Shown here: positions 25,745 to 35,029 of the stretch, piece by piece
How positions within the stretch are numbered: the stretch's first letter is position 1
Layout of the letters: every line of letters starts with the position of its first letter
Assembly: GCA_035260545.1 (NCBI GenBank)
Contig: DATFUZ010000090.1
Span: forward strand, 1 to 39,533
Length of the DNA stretch: 39,533 bases
Direction: 5' to 3'
From: DATDDB01 sp035260545
GTDB taxonomy: Bacteria; Pseudomonadota; Gammaproteobacteria; Burkholderiales; Gallionellaceae
Notes under the pieces: model-generated
What the model was told of the DNA's origin: nothing
The model's input: only the letters and a program-made list of their open reading frames with translations
The model's database searches: none
Position numbers and translations under genes: made by a program

Positions 25745-28408
25745 TTAGCCGTTCGAGCGGGTCTCGACCTGCTCCAGCGGCTCGCTGTTTTCCACGCTGT
25801 AGATCTCGCGCGGCCGCTCGCGCCGCCGTGGCGCATGCGGGTGGGGCTTCACTTCCAGCGGCTCAGCCACGCTGTGCGGATCGGTCTCGATCTGCTCCAG
25901 TCCGGCGGCGATGTCGCGCGAGGCCGGCGGGGTGACTTCCGGCGCCGTCGCGATCATCGGTTGCGGCGCGCTTTCGAAGGCCGCTGCCCGGGCGTGCTCC
26001 GCCACTGCGGATGCAGCCACGGCTTCCCCGGCTGCGGTTGCAGGCGCTTCCGCTGCGTCAATCGTTTCCACGGGCGCCGGTGCTTCCGCCATTGCGGAAA
26101 TTTCAGCCGTCACCGGCGTCGCCTCCGCCACGGGCATTTCCTCCACCGCGGGCGATTCCGCGGCTGCGGCTGTTTGCACGGCGGCAAGAGCGGGCACGGT
26201 TTCCTCGTGGCGCGCAGCCGGGGCTGCTTCAGGCGCGGCGATGCGGGTCACCGGTGCAGCTTCTGCCGCGGCAGCCATTTGCTCGGCCTCAGTCGCCACG
26301 TCGATGGCGCCGGCGCTGGTCGTCTCGCTGCCGGCCGTTGCGGCCTGCTGTTCGCGCTTCTCGCGCTCACGCCGGCCGCCGCGGCGACCGCGGCGGCGGG
26401 AACCGCCACCTTCTTTTTCCTGCTGCTCTGCCGCCGCTGGCGCACCGCTTGCGCCGGCTTGCTCCAGAGTGCCTTTTTGCTGCGCCGCTTGCTGGCGCGG
26501 CGGGCGTTCGGCGCGCGGCTCCTGAGCCTTGCCGCCTTCCTGCGGACGCGCCGTCTTCTGCTGGCGTTGCTGCTGGCCTTCCTCGCGTTCGCGGCGCGGC
26601 TTGCCGCCCGATTCGCCCCGCTCGCGGCGCGCGCGTTCCTTCTTGCCGCCGTCGCGTTCGCGTTGCTGCTGCGGACGCGCCTTTGCCGCGGGCTTCGGGG
26701 CGATTTCGGGTTCCGGCTTGGCGGGCTTGAGCCAGCCAAAGAGCAGATCGAACAGGGAAGCGGGGGCTTTCTTCTCCTCGGCCTGTTCGCGCACAACCGG
26801 CGCCGGTTGCGTGGGCGTGATCCCCTGTACCGCTGCCTGCGGGCGCTGTGCCTTGATCTCCTGCGCGGCCTCGGCTGCCGCTGCTTTTTCTTCCGGTTTG
26901 GTCGCCAGTTTGTAGCTGGCCTGAGGTGTTTCGGCCGCGAGATCGTCATGACGCAGGCGGAGCACGTCGTAATGCGGCGTCTCCAGATGCGGATTGGGGA
27001 TCAGCGTGACGTCGACCTTCAGCCGCGATTCGATGCGGTGGATATCGGCGCGCTTTTCGTTGAGCAGGAAGGTGGCGACGTCCACGGGGACCTGGACGCG
27101 CACCGCCGCGCTGCTTTCCTTCATCGCCTCTTCCTGGATGATGCGCAGGATGTGCAGCGCGGAAGACTCGGTGCCGCGGATATGGCCGATGCCGTTGCAG
27201 CGCGGGCAGGGTGTGAAGCTGCCTTCTTCCAGGCTGGGCGCGAGGCGCTGGCGCGACAGCTCGAGCAGGCCGAAGCGCGAGATCTTGCCGACCTGCACCC
27301 GGGCGCGGTCGTAATGCAGAGCGTCGCGCAGGCGGTTTTCCACTTCGCGCTGGTTGCGGCTGCTTTCCATGTCGATGAAGTCGATCACCACCAGGCCGCC
27401 CAGGTCGCGCAGGCGCAACTGGCGGCCGATCTCGTCCGCCGCTTCCACGTTGGTGTTGAGCGCGGTTGCCTCAATGTCCGAGCCGCGCGTGGCGCGCGCG
27501 GAGTTGATGTCGATCGCGGTGAGCGCTTCGGTGTGGTCAATCACGATCGCGCCGCCGGATGGCAGGCGCACTTCGCGCGCATGGGCCGATTCGATCTGAT
27601 GCTCGATCTGGAAGCGCGAGAACAGCGGCACATCGTCGCGGTAGCGTTTCACCCGGTTCACGTTCTGGGGCATCACCGTGCCCATGAAAGCCTGTGCCTG
27701 TTCGAAGATCTCGTCGGTATCGACCAGAATCTCGCCAATGTCTGGATGGAAGTAGTCGCGGATGGCGCGCACCACCAGGCTGCTTTCGAGATAGATCAGC
27801 GAGGGGGCTTTTTCCACGTTGGCCGCCCCGTCAATGGCGTCCCACAACTGTTTGAGGTAGTTGAGGTCCCACTGCAGTTCTTCCAGCGAGCGGCCGATGC
27901 CGGCGGTGCGGGCGATGATGCTCATGCCTTGCGGCACCTCGAGTTGCGCCAAGATGTCGCGCAGCTCGTTGCGGTCCTCGCCCTCGATGCGGCGCGACAC
28001 CCCGCCCCCGGAGGGGTTGTTCGGCATCAGCACGATGTAGCGGCCGGCCAGGCTGATATAAGTGGTGAGGGCCGCGCCCTTGTTGCCGCGCTCATCCTTC
28101 TCCACCTGCACCAGCAGCTCCTGGCCTTCGCGCAGAGCGTCCTTGATCGAGGGACGGTTGCCGCTGCCGGAGTGGTAATACTGGGGGCTGACTTCCTTGA
28201 AGGGCAGGAACCCGTGGCGGGTGCCGCCGTATTCGACGAAGGCGGCTTCCAGGCTGGGTTCGATGCGGGTGATGACCGCCTTGTAGATGTTGCTCTTGCG
28301 CTGTTCCTTGCCGGCGGTTTCAATGTCGAGGTCGATGAGTTTCTGACCGTCCACAATGGCGACGCGGAGTTCTTCCGGCTGCGTCGCATTGAATAACATG
28401 CGTTTCAT
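25745..28408 (-). CDS. rne: Ribonuclease E (Rne/Rng family)
   Basis: RNase E is the essential single-strand endoribonuclease that starts mRNA decay and processes rRNA and tRNA, and scaffolds the degradosome. The 887-residue product has an N-terminal catalytic half with the S1 domain (residues about 36-120), the 5'-sensor region, the two metal-aspartate motifs (AIDINSAR and VVIDFIDM) and the Zn-link CPRC at Cys401 and Cys404 (E. coli 404 and 407). The C-terminal part after about residue 500 is low-complexity: Arg-rich segments (RREREEGQQQRQQ, RRRGRRGGRRER) followed by an Ala/Glu/Pro-rich tail. That matches the disordered RNA- and protein-binding scaffold and separates it from the shorter RNase G. 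The ATG at 28408 gives MKRMLFNATQPEELRVAI, as in E. coli. Confidence 0.96.
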   Translation of the reverse strand: MKRMLFNATQPEELRVAIVDGQKLIDLDIETAGKEQRKSNIYKAVITRIEPSLEAAFVEYGGTRHGFLPFKEVSPQYYHSGSGNRPSIKDALREGQELLVQVEKDERGNKGAALTTYISLAGRYIVLMPNNPSGGGVSRRIEGEDRNELRDILAQLEVPQGMSIIARTAGIGRSLEELQWDLNYLKQLWDAIDGAANVEKAPSLIYLESSLVVRAIRDYFHPDIGEILVDTDEIFEQAQAFMGTVMPQNVNRVKRYRDDVPLFSRFQIEHQIESAHAREVRLPSGGAIVIDHTEALTAIDINSARATRGSDIEATALNTNVEAADEIGRQLRLRDLGGLVVIDFIDMESSRNQREVENRLRDALHYDRARVQVGKISRFGLLELSRQRLAPSLEEGSFTPCPRCNGIGHIRGTESSALHILRIIQEEAMKESSAAVRVQVPVDVATFLLNEKRADIHRIESRLKVDVTLIPNPHLETPHYDVLRLRHDDLAAETPQASYKLATKPEEKAAAAEAAQEIKAQRPQAAVQGITPTQPAPVVREQAEEKKAPASLFDLLFGWLKPAKPEPEIAPKPAAKARPQQQRERDGGKKERARRERGESGGKPRREREEGQQQRQQKTARPQEGGKAQEPRAERPPRQQAAQQKGTLEQAGASGAPAAAEQQEKEGGGSRRRGRRGGRREREKREQQAATAGSETTSAGAIDVATEAEQMAAAAEAAPVTRIAAPEAAPAARHEETVPALAAVQTAAAAESPAVEEMPVAEATPVTAEISAMAEAPAPVETIDAAEAPATAAGEAVAASAVAEHARAAAFESAPQPMIATAPEVTPPASRDIAAGLEQIETDPHSVAEPLEVKPHPHAPRRRERPREIYSVENSEPLEQVETRSNG

Positions 28409-28783
28409 TTATGGTCTCTCCCGCGCTCCGGCACGGGCAGGACAAAGCTACGCGCGATTACCCGCGCGGCAGGGAATAGGCCGTTCTGGCAAGCAGATAC
28501 AATTCAAGATGCCGGCGACGGTTGTTCAAAATGGTTCCCGTGTTAGTTTGTCTTTAAGCTTCTACAGCTGCATGCCGCCACGTTGTTTTCGGGCCGCATG
28601 GAAAAAATCCACAATGCTTGGAGCGCGAATCAATTACCATCACTGCTTGATTCCGGTGAGTGACATTAACCGGGCGGGCGCCTGCTTCAGGGGGGCGGCC
28701 TCTTGGGCCTGCCGCGATGCCTGTGCGGGGAATGAACGTCCCGCTTTTGCATGGGCGCAACGCGAACCTGAATTATAAGCAAA
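28409..28783 (-). other. Divergent rne-rluC intergenic region; long rne leader
   Basis: These 375 bases hold no gene I can support. The only good minus-strand -10 box is at the far, rluC-proximal end, which gives rne a leader of about 355 bases. In E. coli the rne mRNA has a 5' leader of similar length that binds RNase E and lowers its own expression. That precedent is established knowledge; autoregulation here is inferred from position and length only. Confidence 0.5.
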
Positions 28784-28800
28784 ATGAAAGATTTAAGCAA
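28772..28800 (-). promoter_or_regulatory. Putative rne promoter overlapping the start of rluC
   Basis: On the minus strand TTGCTT (28800-28795), exactly 17 bases, then TATAAT (28777-28772). The -35 lies inside the first codons of rluC. The predicted start is near 28765. Confidence 0.55.
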
Positions 28801-29734
28801 AGAGTCCGTAAACTGGGCGAAAATCGCCGAGGACAGCGCAGGGCAGCGCATAGACAACTTCCTGGCCCGTTATCTGAAGGGCGTTCCCAAGAGCCATATC
28901 TACCGCATCCTGCGCAGCGGTGAGGTGCGGGTCAACAAAAAGCGGGTCAACCAGACTTACCGTCTGGAACTGGGGGATACCGTGCGCATCCCGCCGGTGC
29001 GTGTGGAGCCGGCCAAGGTCCCGGATTATGTCCCTGGGGCGGAGTTTCCCGTTATATATGAAGATGATGCGCTTCTGGTGGTAAACAAGCCGGCGGGCGT
29101 GGCGGTGCACGGCGGCAGCGGGGTGAGCTTTGGCGTCATCGAGCAGTTGCGCGCCGCCCGACCCCAGGCGAAATTCCTGGAACTGGTGCACCGTCTGGAT
29201 CGGGAGACCTCAGGTCTGCTGATTTTGGCCAAGAAGCGCTCGGCGCTTACCGCTATGCACGCGCAAATGCGCGAAGGGAGCACCGACAAGCGCTACCTCG
29301 CCTTGGTGCTGGGCCAATGGAAGAACGCAAAACAGCACGTCAAGCTGCCGCTGCTAAAATTCACCCGCCCGGACGGGGAGCGACGGGTGAAGGTGAGCGA
29401 CGAAGGGCAGGCATCCCACACGATTTTTGCCCTGCAGCAGGCCTGGCCGGACTTTACCCTGCTCGAGGCCCAGCTCAAGACCGGGCGTACCCACCAGATT
29501 CGCGTGCACCTCTCGCACTTGGGCTTTCCCATCGCGGGCGACGACAAATACGGTGACTTTGCACGCAACAAGGAACTGGCGAAACAGGGGCTCAAGCGCA
29601 TGTTTCTGCATGCCCATGCCATCGCCTTCACCCATCCGCTCACGGGAGAGACTTTGCGGCTGATGGCGCCACTGCCGCCCGAATTGCAGCTTTTCCTCGG
29701 CAAGCTGGCTGGCGCGGAGACCGCCCACGGCTGA
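28784..29734 (+). CDS. rluC: 23S rRNA pseudouridine synthase RluC (955/2504/2580 type)
   Basis: RluC converts three uridines of 23S rRNA to pseudouridine. The 316-residue product has an N-terminal S4 RNA-binding domain (about residues 20-75: QRIDNFLARYLKGVPKSHIYRIL) and the RluA-type catalytic domain with HRLDRETSG, catalytic Asp139, and TGRTHQIRVHLSHLGFPIAGD. RluA, RluC and RluD are close relatives; RluC is preferred because of the divergent pairing with rne, as in E. coli, and the sequence GVPKSHIYRILRSGEVRVNKKR. No Shine-Dalgarno precedes the ATG at 28784. Confidence 0.92.
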   Translation: MKDLSKESVNWAKIAEDSAGQRIDNFLARYLKGVPKSHIYRILRSGEVRVNKKRVNQTYRLELGDTVRIPPVRVEPAKVPDYVPGAEFPVIYEDDALLVVNKPAGVAVHGGSGVSFGVIEQLRAARPQAKFLELVHRLDRETSGLLILAKKRSALTAMHAQMREGSTDKRYLALVLGQWKNAKQHVKLPLLKFTRPDGERRVKVSDEGQASHTIFALQQAWPDFTLLEAQLKTGRTHQIRVHLSHLGFPIAGDDKYGDFARNKELAKQGLKRMFLHAHAIAFTHPLTGETLRLMAPLPPELQLFLGKLAGAETAHG

Positions 29735-29817
29735 CCCGGGGGGCCGCTGCCGCAGGCCGCCCCCATGGTATGATGCATGTCTTTGATATAACCTGCCTTT
29801 GAAATTCAGGGTGCGCA

Positions 29818-32439
29818 ATGAAAAGCAGTGAGATCCGCCAGCAGTTCCTAGACTATTTCGCCTCCAAGGGGCATGCCATCGTGCCGTCCAGCTCGCTGGT
29901 GCCGCACGACGATCCCACGCTGCTGTTCACCAACGCCGGCATGAACCAGTTCAAAGACGTGTTCCTGGGCTTCGACAAGCGCCCCTACACCCGGGCCGCC
30001 TCCAGCCAGCGCTGCGTGCGCGCCGGCGGCAAGCACAACGATCTGGAAAACGTCGGCTATACCGCGCGCCACCATACATTCTTCGAGATGCTGGGCAACT
30101 TCAGCTTCGGCGACTACTTCAAGCAGAACGCGATCGAATACGCCTGGGAATTCCTCACCGAGGTGCTGAAGCTGCCCAAGGACAAGCTCTACGTCACCGT
30201 GTATGCGGAAGACGACGAAGCCTACGAGATCTGGACCCAGAACATAGGCCTGGAAGATAAGCGCGTCATCCGCATCGGAGATAACAAGGGCGCGCGCTAT
30301 GCGTCGGACAATTTCTGGATGATGGGCGACACCGGCCCGTGCGGCCCGTGCAGCGAGATTTTCTACGACCATGGCCCGGAGATTCGCGGCGGCCTGCCCG
30401 GCACGCCGGAAGAGGACGGCGACCGCTACATCGAAATCTGGAACAACGTGTTCATGCAGTTCAACCGTGACGAGCATGGCGTGATGCATCCGCTGCCCAA
30501 GCCTTCGGTGGATACCGGCATGGGGCTGGAGCGCCTGTCGGCCGTGATGCAGCACGTGCACTCGAACTACGAGATTGACCTGTTTCAGGCCTTGATCAAG
30601 GCCGCGGCGCGCGAGACCTCGGGCGCCGACATGAATTCACCTTCACTCAAGGTGCTGGCCGACCACATCCGCGCCTGCGCTTTCCTCATCACCGACGGCG
30701 TGATTCCAGGCAATGAAGGCCGCGGCTATGTGCTGCGCCGCATCATCCGCCGCGCCATCCGCCATGGCTACAAGCTGGGCGCACGCGCCGCCTTCTTCCA
30801 CAAGCTGGTGCCGGATCTTGTCGCCGAGATGGGCGCGGCCTATCCTGAACTGGCGCAGGCGCAGAACCGCGTGATGGACGTGTTGCGGCAGGAAGAGGAG
30901 CGCTTCTTTGCCACCATCGAGAACGGCATGGCGATCCTGGAGGCGGACCTTGCCACCATGGCCGAGCAGGGTATCTCGATCTTTAACGGCGAGACCGCGT
31001 TCAAGCTGCACGATACCTACGGTTTTCCGCTGGATCTTACCGCCGACATTTGCCGCGAGCGCGGGGTGACGGTGGATGGTGCGGCCTTCGATGCCGCCAT
31101 GGCGCGGCAAAAGGAGCAGGCGCGTGCCGCCGGCAAGTTCAAGATGGCGGCCAACCTGGATTATGACGGCAAATCCACCACCTTCCACGGCTACGACACG
31201 CTGGAACACAAGGGCAACATACTGGCGTTGTACAAGGATGGCGTAAAGGTGCAGGAACTCAATGAAGGCGAGATGGGCGTGGTGGTGCTGGACGACACGC
31301 CGTTCTATGCCGAATCCGGCGGCCAGGTGGGCGATCGCGGTGCGCTGCGTGCGGCGGGTGGCATCTTTGCCGTCGAGGATACGCAAAAGATCCAGGCCAG
31401 CGTGTTCGGCCACCACGGCACGGTGACCACGGGCAAGATCGCCGTGGGCAACGGCGTCACCGCGAAAGTGGACATCGCCGCGCGCAACCGCACCATGCGC
31501 AATCACAGCGCCACCCACCTGATGCACAAGGCGCTGCGCGAAGTATTAGGCGCGCACGTGCAGCAGAAGGGCTCGCAGGTCGACCCCGACAAGACACGCT
31601 TCGACTTCGCCCACACCCAGCCGATGATGGATGCCGAGATCCGCCGCGTCGAGGACATCGTGAACGCCGAGATATTGGCCAACGCCGAGACGCTGGCGCG
31701 CGTCATGTCCATTGACGACGCGCAGAAGACCGGCGCCATGATGCTGTTTGGTGAGAAGTACGGCGACGAAGTGCGTGTGCTGGACATAGGCTCCAGCCGC
31801 GAGCTGTGCGGCGGCACGCACGTGAAGCGCACGGGCGACATCGGCCTGTTCAAGATCGTGGCGGAGAGCGGCGTGGCCGCCGGCGTGCGCCGCGTCGAGG
31901 CGGTGACCGGTGAGGGCGCGCTGGCCCTGGTGCAGCAGCAGGAAGAACAATTACGTCACGTCGCCCATGCGGTGAAAGCGCAGCCGGCCGAGGCGGCCGC
32001 GCGCATCGGCCAAGTGCTGGACCACGTCAAGGCGCTGGAAAAGGAACTGGCCGCGCTGAAGTCGAAACTGGCTTCGGCGCAGGGCGACGAACTGGTCGCC
32101 CAGGCGCAGGACGTCAAGGGCGTCAAGGTGCTCGCGGCCAAACTGGAAGGCGCGGATGTCACTACCCTGCGCGAGACCATGGATAAGCTGAAGGACAAGC
32201 TCAAGTCCGCCGCCATCGTGCTGGCCTCGAGCAGCGAGGGCAAGGTCAGCCTGATTGCGGGTGTGACGGCCGACCAGACCGGTAAGGTGAAGGCCGGCGA
32301 GCTGGTCAACTTCGTCGCGCAGCAGGTCGGCGGCAAGGGCGGCGGTCGTCCCGATATGGCCCAGGCTGGCGGCACCCAGCCCGAGAATCTGGCGAAGGCA
32401 TTGGCCGGCGTGCCAGACTGGGTGAAGGCAAAGCTGTGA
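29818..32439 (+). CDS. alaS: Alanyl-tRNA synthetase
   Basis: AlaRS charges tRNA-Ala and removes mischarged Ser and Gly. The 873-residue product is full length: the class II catalytic core from the N-terminus (MKSSEIRQQFLDYFASKGH, then GMNQFKDVFLG and RCVRAGGKHNDLENVGYTARHHTFFEMLGNFSFGDYFK), the tRNA-recognition region, the editing domain with zinc ligands His563 and His567 (HSATH) and Cys664 and His668 (CGGTH), and the C-terminal C-Ala domain ending in GGRPDMAQAGG. The ATG at 29818 is preceded by CAGGGTGCGCA. It lies 83 bases after rluC and may share its transcript; a TATGAT at 29769-29774 is a possible -10 of its own. Confidence 0.98.
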   Translation: MKSSEIRQQFLDYFASKGHAIVPSSSLVPHDDPTLLFTNAGMNQFKDVFLGFDKRPYTRAASSQRCVRAGGKHNDLENVGYTARHHTFFEMLGNFSFGDYFKQNAIEYAWEFLTEVLKLPKDKLYVTVYAEDDEAYEIWTQNIGLEDKRVIRIGDNKGARYASDNFWMMGDTGPCGPCSEIFYDHGPEIRGGLPGTPEEDGDRYIEIWNNVFMQFNRDEHGVMHPLPKPSVDTGMGLERLSAVMQHVHSNYEIDLFQALIKAAARETSGADMNSPSLKVLADHIRACAFLITDGVIPGNEGRGYVLRRIIRRAIRHGYKLGARAAFFHKLVPDLVAEMGAAYPELAQAQNRVMDVLRQEEERFFATIENGMAILEADLATMAEQGISIFNGETAFKLHDTYGFPLDLTADICRERGVTVDGAAFDAAMARQKEQARAAGKFKMAANLDYDGKSTTFHGYDTLEHKGNILALYKDGVKVQELNEGEMGVVVLDDTPFYAESGGQVGDRGALRAAGGIFAVEDTQKIQASVFGHHGTVTTGKIAVGNGVTAKVDIAARNRTMRNHSATHLMHKALREVLGAHVQQKGSQVDPDKTRFDFAHTQPMMDAEIRRVEDIVNAEILANAETLARVMSIDDAQKTGAMMLFGEKYGDEVRVLDIGSSRELCGGTHVKRTGDIGLFKIVAESGVAAGVRRVEAVTGEGALALVQQQEEQLRHVAHAVKAQPAEAAARIGQVLDHVKALEKELAALKSKLASAQGDELVAQAQDVKGVKVLAAKLEGADVTTLRETMDKLKDKLKSAAIVLASSSEGKVSLIAGVTADQTGKVKAGELVNFVAQQVGGKGGGRPDMAQAGGTQPENLAKALAGVPDWVKAKL

Positions 32440-32500
32440 GGCGGTCACTCCTGCTCCGCTTGGCATTCCCGGGCATGCGGCTTGCAGGGATCAATTGGAC

Positions 32501-33505
32501 ATGCGCATACTGTTTTTCGATACGATCTGCTATAAACCGTACGACGGAGATACGCTGAGGAGCGAGCCGCTGGGCGGCGCCGAGGCTGCGGTGATCCGCG
32601 TGGCGGAAGGGCTCGCGCAGCGCCCGGAAGTGCAGCAGGTTCGCGTGATGCAGCACAACCGCACGGTGGCCACGGGCGACCGCCTGCGCTATATCGGGCC
32701 CAGCGACGATCCAGACGGGGAGCCCACGCACATAGTCGTCATCCGCACGCCGCTGTATGTGCAGAATCTCCGCGCACGGTTTCCGCACGCGAAGATCTGT
32801 CTCTGGTCGCACGACATGTTCATTGGGCCGGAGTGGCTGGAACCTTTCCGGCATATCCTGGCGTCGCGCATCGTCCCCGTTTGCGTCTCCGCCTGGCATC
32901 GGCAGCAGATGGTCGAGCTCGCCGCGAGTCTGGGAGTGCAGCAGCCCATGCCTGCCCGCTTCATCTACAACCCCGTAGACGACGACTTGGCCCCCGATGG
33001 AACGCCATGCGAGAACGAAAAACTGGTTTTCTTTTCCTCCCCGCACAAGGGGCTGGAGAACACATTGCGGGTGTTCGGGGAATTCAAGGAGATACCCGCC
33101 CTGCGCGACATGAAGCTCTACATCGCCAACCCGGGTTACGTCGACGACCAGGACACCCGGGCGATCCCCAATGTCGTCAATCTGGGTAAGCTGTCACATT
33201 ACCAGGCCATGCGCCACGTACGCTCCAGTTTTGCCGTCCTGCACCTGAATAACGCGCGTGCCGAAACCTTCGGGCTGGTGCACGCAGAAGCCAATGCCGT
33301 AGGCGTGCCCTTCCTCAATTCGCGCATGGGGGCGACTCCGGAGATCTGTCCCGACCCCAGGCAATTCGTGGATGTCGCCGATGTGGAATCCGTTTCCGGA
33401 CGGTTGATGGACTGGCGAGCGAACGGCCGACCCGAGGTGCAGGTCAATCCGGCGTTCCGGCGGCACAGGGTGGTCGACGCCTGGATAGAATTGCTGGGTG
33501 CGTGA
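32501..33505 (+). CDS. GT-B fold glycosyltransferase (family 4-like)
   Basis: The 334-residue product starts MRILFFDTICYKPYDGDTL and contains LGGAEAAVIRVAEGLA, the acceptor-side glycine motif of GT-B enzymes, and ARAETFGLVHAEANAVGVPF, which carries the E-x7-E nucleotide-sugar motif of GT4 transferases. It is probably soluble or peripheral; no membrane segment is seen. Donor and acceptor cannot be read from sequence. It stands alone between alaS and a DUF202 gene, but waaF (LPS core) is only 0.5 kb downstream on the other strand, so a role in LPS or another surface glycan is a reasonable guess. A TTG at 32495 with AGGGA upstream is an alternative start that adds two residues. Confidence 0.8.
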   Translation: MRILFFDTICYKPYDGDTLRSEPLGGAEAAVIRVAEGLAQRPEVQQVRVMQHNRTVATGDRLRYIGPSDDPDGEPTHIVVIRTPLYVQNLRARFPHAKICLWSHDMFIGPEWLEPFRHILASRIVPVCVSAWHRQQMVELAASLGVQQPMPARFIYNPVDDDLAPDGTPCENEKLVFFSSPHKGLENTLRVFGEFKEIPALRDMKLYIANPGYVDDQDTRAIPNVVNLGKLSHYQAMRHVRSSFAVLHLNNARAETFGLVHAEANAVGVPFLNSRMGATPEICPDPRQFVDVADVESVSGRLMDWRANGRPEVQVNPAFRRHRVVDAWIELLGA

Positions 33506-33572
33506 GCCGGGGCGCGCCGCCCGGGTCCGAGCGATTGTTGCAGCGGATACTATTTGTCATATGCGTGCAACA

Positions 33573-33601
33573 TTGACATCCGTTCGAGTGTCCTCTATAT
33601 C
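33573..33601 (+). promoter_or_regulatory. Sigma70 promoter of the DUF202 gene
   Basis: A perfect TTGACA (33573-33578), 17 bases, then TATATC (33596-33601). The predicted start is about 40 bases before the ATG. Confidence 0.65.
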
Positions 33602-33648
33602 TGGCGCAATTTCTCCGGAATTACCGTCAACTCGCTAAGGACGATCAT

Positions 33649-33972
33649 ATGGCCGACAACCTGTACTCGAAATTTGACACTGCGGAACTGATCCTGCGTG
33701 ATCATCTCGCAATCGACAGAACCCTGCTCGCCAACGAGCGCACGCTCCTCTCGTATTTGCGTTCGGGCGTTGCCTTGTTCATTGCGGGCATTTCCATCGT
33801 TCACTTCGCCCACCAGGGATGGTTTGCGGACTTTGGCTATGCCTGTCTGCCGGTCGGCGTGGTCACGGTATTTTTCGGTGCGACGAGGTATCGCAGAATG
33901 GACAAGGCCATCTCCATCGTGAGGCAGGATCTCGATTCGATTGCCTCTGTAGCAGGAGCCGGGGACAAATAA
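33649..33972 (+). CDS. DUF202 (YidH-like) small membrane protein
   Basis: The 107-residue product has the DUF202 signature LANERTLLSYLRSGVALFIAGI leading into a first membrane helix, then a second hydrophobic segment (FGYACLPVGVVTVFFGA) and a short cytoplasmic tail. DUF202 proteins (YidG/YidH in E. coli, fused to VTC in yeasts) have no settled function. A good AAGGA lies before the ATG and a strong promoter upstream, so the gene is a separate unit rather than the end of the alaS transcript. The stop is 43 bases from the convergent waaF end. Confidence 0.88.
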   Translation: MADNLYSKFDTAELILRDHLAIDRTLLANERTLLSYLRSGVALFIAGISIVHFAHQGWFADFGYACLPVGVVTVFFGATRYRRMDKAISIVRQDLDSIASVAGAGDK

Positions 33973-34015
33973 CCGGCGTGCGCGGGGGTAAATCCGGCTT
34001 GCGCGCGGGTACGCG

Positions 34016-35023
34016 TCACAGTGGGCCGGGGATGTGCTGCATCACCTTTTGCGGGGTGAGCTGCATCATGCAGTTGAAGTGGCCCAGCGGGCACTCGCGC
34101 TTGAAGCACGGGCTGCAGGGCAGCTTGAGCCGGATGACCTCGGCCTTGTCCGACAAGGGCGGCGTGAATTCCGGGCTGCTGGAGCCGAACAGGGCGAGCA
34201 TCGGACGGTCCTGGGCGGCCGCGAGGTGCATCAGCCCCGAATCGTTGCTGACCACCAGGCTGGCGCAGGAAAGTAGCGCAATCGCATCACCCAGATCGGT
34301 CCGTCCGCACAGGTTATGTGCGTGCTGGTTGCCCAGCGCCGCGATCTTCTCCGCGACCTCCTTGTCCTTGGATGAGCCGATCAGCCACAAGGCATAGCCG
34401 CGTTTCTTCAGTTCCTGCCCGAGTTCGGCAAAATAGGGTACCGGCCAGCGCTTGGCGGGCCCATATTCCGCGCCCGGACAGAAGATGACGACCGGCTGGT
34501 CCAGCTTCAGTTCGAGGCGCTGCAGCACGCGCTCGCGCTGCTGTTCGGTGACATGCAGCCGTGGATTGGCCAGCGGACGATGAACCGGGTGCATGGGCGG
34601 CTCGGCGAGCTGCGCGAAGCGTTCGACCATCAGCGGGACCTGGCGTTTGTCCAGCTTGCGCGCGTCGGTGAGCAGGCCGAAGCGCATTTCGCCGCGAAAG
34701 CCGGTGCGCTGCGGAATCTTGGCAAAATAGGGCGCCAGTGCCGACTTGAATGAATTGGGCAACACGATGACCTGGTCGTAGCTCCCGCGGCTCAGCATCT
34801 GTCCCGCCTTCATGCGCTCTCCGATCTGCAGTGCGCCGTGCGGGAACGGATTGATGATGACATCGTGCACCTCCGGCATGTGGCGCAGCAGCGCTTCCGT
34901 CCAGGGCGGGGCGAAGACGTCGATCTGGCATCCGGGGTGGCGCTGTTTCAGGCGAGCCAGCATCGGCTGGGCGAGCATGGTGTCGCCAACCCAGCTCGGC
35001 GAGATGACCAGGATTTTGTGCAT
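34016..35023 (-). CDS. waaF: ADP-heptose:LPS heptosyltransferase II
   Basis: WaaF adds the second heptose to the LPS inner core at the cytoplasmic face of the inner membrane. The 335-residue product is a GT9 enzyme: N-terminal ILVISPSWVGDTMLAQPM, the central FCPGAEYGPAKRWP donor-binding motif, CGRTDLGDAIALL, and SNDSGLMHLAAAQDRPMLALFG near the C-terminus. The C-terminal sequence CSPCFKRECPLGHFNCM is typical of heptosyltransferases. WaaF rather than WaaC or WaaQ is preferred because of GAEYGPAKRWP. No ribosome site precedes the ATG, but the upstream zinc-finger gene stops only 6 bases before it, so translation probably re-initiates. Confidence 0.93.
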   Translation of the reverse strand: MHKILVISPSWVGDTMLAQPMLARLKQRHPGCQIDVFAPPWTEALLRHMPEVHDVIINPFPHGALQIGERMKAGQMLSRGSYDQVIVLPNSFKSALAPYFAKIPQRTGFRGEMRFGLLTDARKLDKRQVPLMVERFAQLAEPPMHPVHRPLANPRLHVTEQQRERVLQRLELKLDQPVVIFCPGAEYGPAKRWPVPYFAELGQELKKRGYALWLIGSSKDKEVAEKIAALGNQHAHNLCGRTDLGDAIALLSCASLVVSNDSGLMHLAAAQDRPMLALFGSSSPEFTPPLSDKAEVIRLKLPCSPCFKRECPLGHFNCMMQLTPQKVMQHIPGPL

Positions 35024-35029
35024 GGAGGT

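Noticed and set aside
25712..28396. An 894-codon plus-strand frame opposite rne
   Set aside because: It is a shadow of the rne codons, with Arg/Gly/Ala/Leu-rich nonsense composition and no domain. The bidirectional terminator lies at its start and RNase E is unambiguous on the other strand.
29735..29768. G-rich/C-rich stretch after rluC as a terminator
   Set aside because: The arms do not pair continuously (a bulge breaks the stem) and there is no T-run.
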